Shown: positions 58,373 to 64,000 of the stretch, in pieces
Numbering within the stretch: position 1 is the first letter of the stretch
How the letters are laid out: each line of letters begins with the position of its first letter
NCBI GenBank assembly: GCA_963817135.1
Contig: CAWFNG010000014.1
Span: 124,001 to 188,000, forward strand
From: VAZQ01 sp963817135
Lineage (GTDB): Bacteria; Pseudomonadota; Alphaproteobacteria; Rhizobiales; Xanthobacteraceae
Length of the DNA: 64,000 nucleotides
Direction: 5' to 3'
Notes under the pieces: model-generated
The model's input: only the letters and a program-made list of their open reading frames with translations
Databases searched by the model: none
Told to the model about the DNA's origin: nothing
Made by a program: the position numbers and the translations under genes

Positions 58373-59902
58373 ATGTCCGTTGAACGAAAACCCGTGGCAT
58401 TTGGGGATCTGCGGGGCTGGATGCATGCACTGAAAGTACAGGACGAACTCCACGAGATTGCCGGCGAGGTCGATTGGAACATCGAGCTGGGAACCATCGC
58501 GCGGCTGGCACAAGGTCCGGGGACCGGCAAGGCGCTCCTGTTCAACAACATCAAGGACTACAACAAGCCGACCAGCCGCTGCCGCCGGATTTTTACCTCG
58601 GCGCTCGCGAGTTATCGGCGGATTGCGATGATGCTGGGGCTGCCGCCGGACACCCATCCGCGCGAGCTGGTGAAGATCGGCCGCACCATTCTTACCGGCA
58701 GCATCCCTCCGAAAATCGTTGCGACCGGACCGGTGAAGGAGAACATTCTGAAAGGTCCCGACATCGACCTCTATGAGTTTCCGGCGCCGCATTGGAACCG
58801 GCTCGACGGCGGCCGTTATCTTCTCACCTATGGCGGGTGCGTCACCAAGGACCCGCAAACCGGGGTCATGAATGTCGGCATCTATCGGGGCATGGTGTCC
58901 GGCCACGACCAAATTCCGATCCTGATGTGGCGGGCGCAACATATCGGACACCATTTCACTGCCTGGCAGAACGGCGGCAGCGCGGAAATGCCGATCGCCG
59001 TGGCGATCGGCTGGGAGCCATCGCTTGGCTTCACCGCCGGATCGCCGGTAGCGAAGGGGTTGTGCGAGTTCGACGTGATGGGCGCCATCCGCGGCGCGCC
59101 GGTCGAACTGGTGAAATGCGAGACCGTCGATCTCTGCGTTCCAGCGAGCGCGGAAATCGTCATCGAGGGCTATCTTGGACTCGATCCCAAGACCTATGTG
59201 ATGGAAGGACCCTTCGCCGAATTCACCGGTTATCTCGCCGGCGACCGCTCGCCCAAGCCAACCATCCGCGTAACCTGCATCACCCACCGCAACGATCCCA
59301 TCCTGCGCGGCACTATCGAAGGCTCGATGCCCGGCAGCTTTTCGGAAAACGGCGTATGCTCATCCATCATGCGCGCGGCAACCGCATGGAACGTCCTCGA
59401 CCGCGCCGGGGTGCCGGGGATCACCGACGTGTGGTGCCCGCCGGTGCAAACCGGCATCAATATCCTCGTTGCGATGAAGCAGAGCTATCGTGGGCAGGCC
59501 AAGCAGGCGGCGAATGCGCTGTGGGGCTCCTCCGCCGCGCACGTGCGCTACAAGCATGTCACGGTGGTGGATGACGACATCGACATTCACGACTATGGCG
59601 CGGTCGACTGGGCCATCGCTCACCGCGTCAATGCCGGCGAGAATGACGTGGTCATCATGCCCGCCACTTTCGGTGCCGGACTTGACCCTTCAACCCGCCG
59701 GCGCGATCGCAATCCCGACTTGTTCGGCACCGGAAAATGGAATCGGATGCTGATCGATGCCACCATGAATCTCGATTACGACCCCGATCCCGAACTCGGC
59801 GGCGCCCGCTTCCCGCCGACGGTGTGGCCGGCAAAGGAGGATATCGACAAGGCTCATGCCCGCTGGAGCGAGCTTGGACTTGGAACACCGGAACGATCGT
59901 GA
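58373..59902 (+). CDS. UbiD-family decarboxylase
   Basis: 509 residues from the ATG at 58373, preceded by GGGGAGG; an ATG 15 bp earlier has a poorer site. UbiD features: PIPILMWRAQHIGHHF-like substrate region, MNVGIYRGM (the conserved arginine), VELVKCETVDLCVPASAEIVIEG, and MEGPFAEFTGY, which holds the catalytic glutamate pair. It should use prenylated FMN from a UbiX enzyme encoded elsewhere and decarboxylate (or carboxylate) an aryl or unsaturated acid. It is the sixth enzyme gene in one transcription direction after the molybdenum hydroxylase, so a common pathway is likely. Confidence 0.92.
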   Translation: MSVERKPVAFGDLRGWMHALKVQDELHEIAGEVDWNIELGTIARLAQGPGTGKALLFNNIKDYNKPTSRCRRIFTSALASYRRIAMMLGLPPDTHPRELVKIGRTILTGSIPPKIVATGPVKENILKGPDIDLYEFPAPHWNRLDGGRYLLTYGGCVTKDPQTGVMNVGIYRGMVSGHDQIPILMWRAQHIGHHFTAWQNGGSAEMPIAVAIGWEPSLGFTAGSPVAKGLCEFDVMGAIRGAPVELVKCETVDLCVPASAEIVIEGYLGLDPKTYVMEGPFAEFTGYLAGDRSPKPTIRVTCITHRNDPILRGTIEGSMPGSFSENGVCSSIMRAATAWNVLDRAGVPGITDVWCPPVQTGINILVAMKQSYRGQAKQAANALWGSSAAHVRYKHVTVVDDDIDIHDYGAVDWAIAHRVNAGENDVVIMPATFGAGLDPSTRRRDRNPDLFGTGKWNRMLIDATMNLDYDPDPELGGARFPPTVWPAKEDIDKAHARWSELGLGTPERS

Positions 59903-59909
59903 AGTTTGC

Positions 59910-60026
59910 GTAGCCCGGATGGAACACTCGGGCGCGCGTAGCGCGAACGAGTGTGCAATCCGGGAATCCCGGATTTCGTCACTCGACGACGCTGGCGCGC
60001 CGATCGAGTGACTTCATCCGGGCTAC
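59910..60026. repeat. Palindromic repeat, GTAGCCCGGAT type
   Basis: GTAGCCCGGATGGAACACTCG at the left is mirrored by CTTCATCCGGGCTAC at the right. The inner part CACTCG...CGAGTG repeats and AATCCGGGAATCCCGGATT forms a second palindrome. It separates UbiD from the hydrolase. Confidence 0.75.
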
Positions 60027-60046
60027 AGCTAGTGAGAGAGTAGCGA

Positions 60047-60983
60047 ATGGAAGAACAGAAAGTATCCATCCCGTCCGCCGGTCTTCGGTTAGCTGGAACG
60101 CTGCGCCTGCCGGAGGGCATGAAAAGCGGCGAGCGGCGAGCGGCCTTCCTGGTGCTGCACGGCTTCGGCAGCAACCGCAACTCTTCGAACGTGCTGGCAC
60201 CGAGCAAGGTACTCAATAGCCTCGGCTACGTCACGCTTGCATTCGACATGCGCGGATGCGGAGAGAGCGAGGGCGAGTTCGGCCGCGTCATTTGTCTCGA
60301 ACAGGTCGAAGACACGCGCAATGCCTTGAGCTTTCTGCGCTGCCACCCCGCCGTCGATGGCGCGCGCGTGGCGGTAATCGGCTCAAGCTTCGGCGGCGCC
60401 GTCGCCGTTTACGCTGCTGGCATCGACGAGCGCTTCGCCGCCGTGATCTCCAACGGTGGCTGGGGCGACGGCGAACGTAAGTTCCGCGGCCAGCACAAGA
60501 CTCCGCAGGAATGGGCGCGCTTCACGCAAATGCTCAAGGATGGGCGCGAGCATCGCGCCAGGACCGGGAAATCGCTGATGGTGCCGCGCTATGAGATCGT
60601 ACCCATTCCGCCGCACTTGCGGGGAAACCTTGCGAAAAACTCAATCGAGTTCGTTTCCGGCGGAGACCGCGCAGAGCATGTATGATTTTCGCGCCGACGA
60701 CGTGGTTGGCAAGATTGCCCCACGGCCGCTCCTCCTGCTGCACGCTGCAAATGACTCGGTAACGCCCACGGAACAATCGATCGAGCTGTTCAAGCGCGCC
60801 GGCCAGCCGGCCGAGCTGCACCTCATCAGCGATGCCGATCATTTCCTGTTTGCGGAGGATAATAGCCGCATATGGGAGCTGTTGCGTGGGTGGCTCGGTG
60901 CGTATTTTCCGGCAACGGCAGAAACCGCTGCCGCGGTGTCGTCCGTCCCAAGCGCCGCACACCGGCAAGCCCGAAATCGATAA
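60047..60983 (+). pseudogene. Alpha/beta-hydrolase, frameshifted
   Basis: About 311 residues in two frames. The first part has FLVLHGFGSNRNSSN (oxyanion loop), LAFDMRGCGESEGEFGR and VAVIGSSFGGAVAVYAAG, with the serine nucleophile in GSSFGG. It fails after IEFVSG at about 60660. In the next frame AETAQSMYDFRADDVVGKIAPRPLLLLHAANDSVTPTEQSIELF continues with the acid residue region and ends with DADHFLF, containing the catalytic histidine. Dropping one base from GG at 60659-60660 joins the two. It is a BAAT/Hydrolase_4-like esterase or C-C hydrolase and lies at the end of the UbiD cluster. The substrate is unknown. Confidence 0.75.
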
Positions 60984-61054
60984 CAGCATTCACGCGTGCC
61001 ACGAATTCCAGTTTCCTCGGCCAGCGTCATCTGGAATGACAGAATGGAGAATCA

Positions 61055-62497
61055 ATGACTGAGTTGGATGCGACGCTTAAATGTGATCGCGACCGGCACC
61101 TGTTCTTGCCCGGCCCCAAACGCATCTTATCCCTCGACGGCGGCGGCGTACGCGGCGCCATCACCATCGCCTTTCTGGAAAAAATCGAAGACATTCTCTC
61201 TCGCCGTCTCGGCTATCCGGTTCGCCTTGGCGACTGGTTCGATTTCGTGGGGGGAACATCGACGGGTGCGCTCATTGCTGGCGGGTTGGCGCTTGGTTAT
61301 CGCACCCAGGACATCCGCACATTCTACACCGATCGGGCCCGGGTTGCTTTCAAGCGACCATTCTGGCGCATCCCGATCCTGCAGGCAAAATTCGATACGT
61401 TCGCACTCCGCCGTGAAATCGAGCACATCATCGGCGACCTCAAGCTCACGAGCGAGCAACTGGTTACCGGTCTATGCGTCGTCACGAAACGAATGGATAC
61501 CGGCAGTCCCTGGATCGTCTCCAACAACCCGCGCGCACCGTACTGGGATACGCCGTCCGACAGCTCATTTCTCGGCAACCGGGAATACAAGCTCGCCAAT
61601 CTGGTGCGAGCAAGCACCGCCGCTCCCCACTTTTTCGATCCCGAAATGCTGCAAGTAGTGGAGGATAAGGAAACCGGTTTTCTGGCGGACGTGCGCACCG
61701 CTGCGCGCGAGAACCCCTGGTTCGCCAGGTTGGTGCTGGGCTCGATCGGTTGGCTGGGATTGCACAGGCCACGTCGCGGGGGGAAAAGATTTCTCAATCC
61801 CAAATTCGACGGGCTGTTCGTTGATGGCGGCGTTACCCCGCACAACAATCCCTCGCTCATTATTTTTCTGATGAGTATTCTTTCTCCGTATAAAATCTGC
61901 TGGCCGACCGGGCCGGAAAACCTATCGATTACCTCGATCGGCACCGGTACGCATCGTCCTCGCCTCGAATTCGACAAACTGGGTTTCGGTCGTTTTCCCA
62001 AACTCGCGTTGCACGCCCTGATGTCATTGATGACCGATACCGAGGTGATGGTCCTCATGCAGATGCAGTGGATGGGAGAATGTGCCGAACCCTGGCCGAT
62101 CAATTCCGAACTCGGCACGGTGTGCGAAAACAAGCCGCAGGGCGGCAAGATGTTCAATTTCCTGCGCTATGACGTCAAACTCGAGAAGGAATGGATGCGC
62201 GAAAAGCTCGACATGCAGGTTTCCGATGAGGATTTGGCACGATTTCGCTGCATGGACGATCCCGACACGATTCCGGAAATTTACGAGATCGGCAAGCGTG
62301 CCGCCGAACTGCAGGTGAAGGAATCCCATTGGCTGGGTTCAATGCCGGCATGGTGCGCCGGCGCGCGGCCAGCTCCGCCTTCGCGCGGAGCTCCCCCGGA
62401 ACCGCCATCGCGCTGGGCTGAAGCTGCGCATAAAATCGAGGTCGTGACGCGGATCGCGCGCAACGCGCTCGGAACGCGATCAAGTAAGGCTTCGTGA
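61055..62497 (+). CDS. Patatin-like phospholipase
   Basis: 480 residues, with GGAGA before the ATG at 61055. The patatin fold is intact: the glycine-rich oxyanion loop DGGGVRG (28-34), the nucleophile elbow GTSTG with S69, and the catalytic Asp in LFVDGG (about residue 257). No signal peptide or transmembrane helix is seen, so it is probably cytosolic. The C-terminal 40 residues are Pro/Arg/Ala-rich and probably unstructured. It should cleave fatty-acyl esters of phospholipids. It is convergent with a SLOG-associated-effector-like gene at 62530, with only 32 bp between. Confidence 0.9.
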   Translation: MTELDATLKCDRDRHLFLPGPKRILSLDGGGVRGAITIAFLEKIEDILSRRLGYPVRLGDWFDFVGGTSTGALIAGGLALGYRTQDIRTFYTDRARVAFKRPFWRIPILQAKFDTFALRREIEHIIGDLKLTSEQLVTGLCVVTKRMDTGSPWIVSNNPRAPYWDTPSDSSFLGNREYKLANLVRASTAAPHFFDPEMLQVVEDKETGFLADVRTAARENPWFARLVLGSIGWLGLHRPRRGGKRFLNPKFDGLFVDGGVTPHNNPSLIIFLMSILSPYKICWPTGPENLSITSIGTGTHRPRLEFDKLGFGRFPKLALHALMSLMTDTEVMVLMQMQWMGECAEPWPINSELGTVCENKPQGGKMFNFLRYDVKLEKEWMREKLDMQVSDEDLARFRCMDDPDTIPEIYEIGKRAAELQVKESHWLGSMPAWCAGARPAPPSRGAPPEPPSRWAEAAHKIEVVTRIARNALGTRSSKAS

Positions 62498-62529
62498 CGC
62501 ACATTTGCGTGTGTCCCCGGAACACTGCG

Positions 62530-64000
62530 CTACTGCGGCTGAATCGGCCGTTGCCGATAGATCGCCACCCATTCGGCATTTTCCCGCATCGATTCGATAC
62601 CGAGCTCGCGATAGAGCGCGTGTGCAAGCGCTGTTGTGTCGCTGTCGATCTGGTCGGGCAGCAGATCATTCGCGCGCTCGAACAGCATGCGCATGCGGTC
62701 GTATTGCCGGGCATGCGCCATGAAGGCGAGCCGCTCGCCGTATCCGGTCATCGCCGCCGCCACCCCCGGCAACAAACCGATAATGACGAAGATAGCGTGC
62801 TGGAGATCGATCCCGAACCAATGATGTTCGGCCGGGAAGGCCATGAAATACAGCAGGATCGGCACCAGCACGAACGGCGATAGTACGAGCAGCACCGCCG
62901 AATATGCCTCGATCCATTCGGCGCGCGTGTTGTGCAGCAAACCCGCCGTGCGGAAATAGGCAAGCTGGCCCTGCACCCAGAAACGGCGTGCGATGTCGTG
63001 GGCGGCGGGCTCGATCCCCTGCCCCGGACGCCCCTGCGGCTTGTCCATGCGCTCGAGGGTGCGCAGGCAGATTTTCACCCAGGCAAGCTCGCTCGGCTGC
63101 TTGATGGGATAGGCATTGGCGATGGTGCCGACCGGGTTTATGTCGATGGCCGGATCGTCGGGCCCGATGGAGCGCGCATCGAAATAGCGCGCGCCGATTC
63201 CGAGCAGTTTCCAATAGACGGCGACCCGCAGCGCCTCCGCCAAGGCGCGGCAATCGAGATAGCGCTCCTGATGCCTCCCGCGGCGGGCACGCAGAAAGAT
63301 CACGATGATCACTGCAATGGAGAGGGAATAGCCGGCCAGCAACTCTTTCTCGATGATGCCGACATGGGTGAACAGCGCGAAAAGAGTAAATGCGAGGAAG
63401 CCCCAGGCGAACAGCCATAGCCAGTCGCGCCTGAACTCGACCTGCCGCTTTTGCGCCAGCGTGTCGGCAATGCTGAAAAGGCGGCACCACATGGGAGCGA
63501 CCTCCGAGGCGTGCCGTTCGGCAGCGGCATCAACCGCCCTGTCAGGCGCCGGGCCGGTGAAAAGAGAGTCGAGGCTTTTTGCGAGCCGGGTTGCTCCATA
63601 CAGGTCCTGCGTCAATGCAGCAGTATCGGCGTTGAACTGCCGGTTCAGCTCGATCAAAGCCTGGAAATTTTCCCAGGTCTCGAGCTCGCGCCGTTCCGCC
63701 GCCGTGAGTTTTGCGCGCTCGTCCTTAAGCTCGCGGCGGCACAAATGCGCAATGAAGGAAGCGGCACCGCGCAGCCCGCGCCGAAACAAGCCGCCGCGGA
63801 ACTGCCTGACGACCGCCTTCCCCCATGGCTGCACCGAGATTGCCTCTGCCGCGCTTGTCTCTTTCATGCGCGGCGTGACGACCTCGATCACCGGGCCGAC
63901 CTCGGACGCATCGAGGCTTGCGCGCGGCGAGCCGCTGACCAGAAGCGGGACCCCCTCGCGCTTGTATTTTACGACCTCGGCAGTGCCGCCCGCGCTCATA
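62530..64000 (-). CDS. Multi-TM protein resembling a SLOG-associated (SLATT-type) effector, N-terminus outside window
   Basis: The C-terminal 489 residues are present, and the frame reaches the window edge. The opening GGTAEVVKYKREGVPLLVSGS looks like the end of a SLOG/Rossmann domain (the G-R-G-G-T-A-E-V-V pattern), so the ATG at the edge is probably internal. Next come a linker and helices, then two transmembrane segments (WLWLFAWGFLAFTLFALFTHVG; LLAGYSLSIAVIIVIFL), then RHQERYLDCRALAEALRVAVYWKLLGIGA, which matches the E-x-x-L-x-x-R-x-L-A-E-x-L-R signature of SLATT/DUF4231-like proteins. Two further transmembrane segments (LLVLSPFVLVPILLYFMAF; HAIFVIIGLLPGVAAAMTGYG) and a helical tail follow. 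Such proteins are predicted nucleotide-sensing, pore-forming effectors. The assignment is by pattern only. Confidence 0.6.
   Translation of the reverse strand, partial: MSAGGTAEVVKYKREGVPLLVSGSPRASLDASEVGPVIEVVTPRMKETSAAEAISVQPWGKAVVRQFRGGLFRRGLRGAASFIAHLCRRELKDERAKLTAAERRELETWENFQALIELNRQFNADTAALTQDLYGATRLAKSLDSLFTGPAPDRAVDAAAERHASEVAPMWCRLFSIADTLAQKRQVEFRRDWLWLFAWGFLAFTLFALFTHVGIIEKELLAGYSLSIAVIIVIFLRARRGRHQERYLDCRALAEALRVAVYWKLLGIGARYFDARSIGPDDPAIDINPVGTIANAYPIKQPSELAWVKICLRTLERMDKPQGRPGQGIEPAAHDIARRFWVQGQLAYFRTAGLLHNTRAEWIEAYSAVLLVLSPFVLVPILLYFMAFPAEHHWFGIDLQHAIFVIIGLLPGVAAAMTGYGERLAFMAHARQYDRMRMLFERANDLLPDQIDSDTTALAHALYRELGIESMRENAEWVAIYRQRPIQPQ

Noticed and set aside
61055..64000. CBASS or Pycsar immune operon
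   Set aside because: No CD-NTase or uridylate/cytidylate-type immune cyclase is adjacent, and the patatin and membrane protein are convergent. The class III cyclase at 2873 is far away and has a haem sensor. Only the effector-like nature of the two proteins is kept as a hypothesis.

Overview
The window is high-GC, densely coded DNA. It most resembles the chromosome of an alphaproteobacterium of the Hyphomicrobiales (Bradyrhizobium / Rhodopseudomonas / Xanthobacteraceae type). This is inferred from the many orphan periplasmic binding proteins with Tat-like or Sec leaders, a tad/cpa pilus locus in the alphaproteobacterial order, a CoxMLS-type molybdenum hydroxylase, and many short palindromic intergenic repeats of kinds common in bradyrhizobial genomes. 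No rRNA, tRNA, CRISPR array, transposase or phage gene was seen.

Layout. 1-6.5 kb: a truncated flavin monooxygenase, three orphan solute-binding proteins, a haem-c sensor class III cyclase and a membrane protein. 6.5-10.7 kb: an 806-bp gap with a strong terminator, then a minus-strand nitrate/sulfonate-type ABC importer (binding protein, ATPase, two permeases). 11-14.5 kb: a two-repeat LTXXQ (Spy-like) envelope protein and a TIR-TM-TPR protein. 14.9-21.9 kb: an acyl-CoA synthetase followed by a branched-chain/aromatic-acid-type ABC importer (binding protein, LivH, LivM, LivF, LivG). 22-25.6 kb: a soluble histidine kinase with about five tandem GAF domains. 25.7-28 kb: a Rieske oxygenase and binding-protein pair. 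28.2-31.1 kb: Hsp20 and Lon.

31.2-41.8 kb is one long minus-strand stretch: CpaB, CpaC secretin, a small lipoprotein, CpaE, CpaF/TadA, TadB, TadC, a TadD-like TPR lipoprotein, then TerB-like, SDR and glutamine-amidotransferase genes. No Flp pilin or prepilin peptidase lies in the window. 42.1-47.7 kb is a plus-strand catabolic cluster: AhpD-like protein, nitrilase, M20 hydrolase, LVIVD-repeat protein and MFS transporter. A giant MFS-acyltransferase-ligase fusion (Aas type) follows on the minus strand. 52-61 kb is a second plus-strand catabolic cluster: CoxG, CoxM, CoxL and CoxS-like proteins, a fumarate-reductase-type flavoprotein, a short [2Fe-2S] partner, a UbiD-family decarboxylase and an alpha/beta hydrolase. 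The window ends with a patatin phospholipase convergent with a multi-TM protein that resembles a SLOG-associated membrane effector and is cut by the window edge.

Two themes cut across the window. First, at least eight kinds of palindromic repeat occur. One is a double hairpin with a fixed 13-nt linker and compensatory arm changes, and some copies run into gene ends. Second, at least five genes are interrupted by small indels. In four of them removing one base from a short run (T3, G4, G3, G2) restores the frame, so assembly error is as likely as gene decay.
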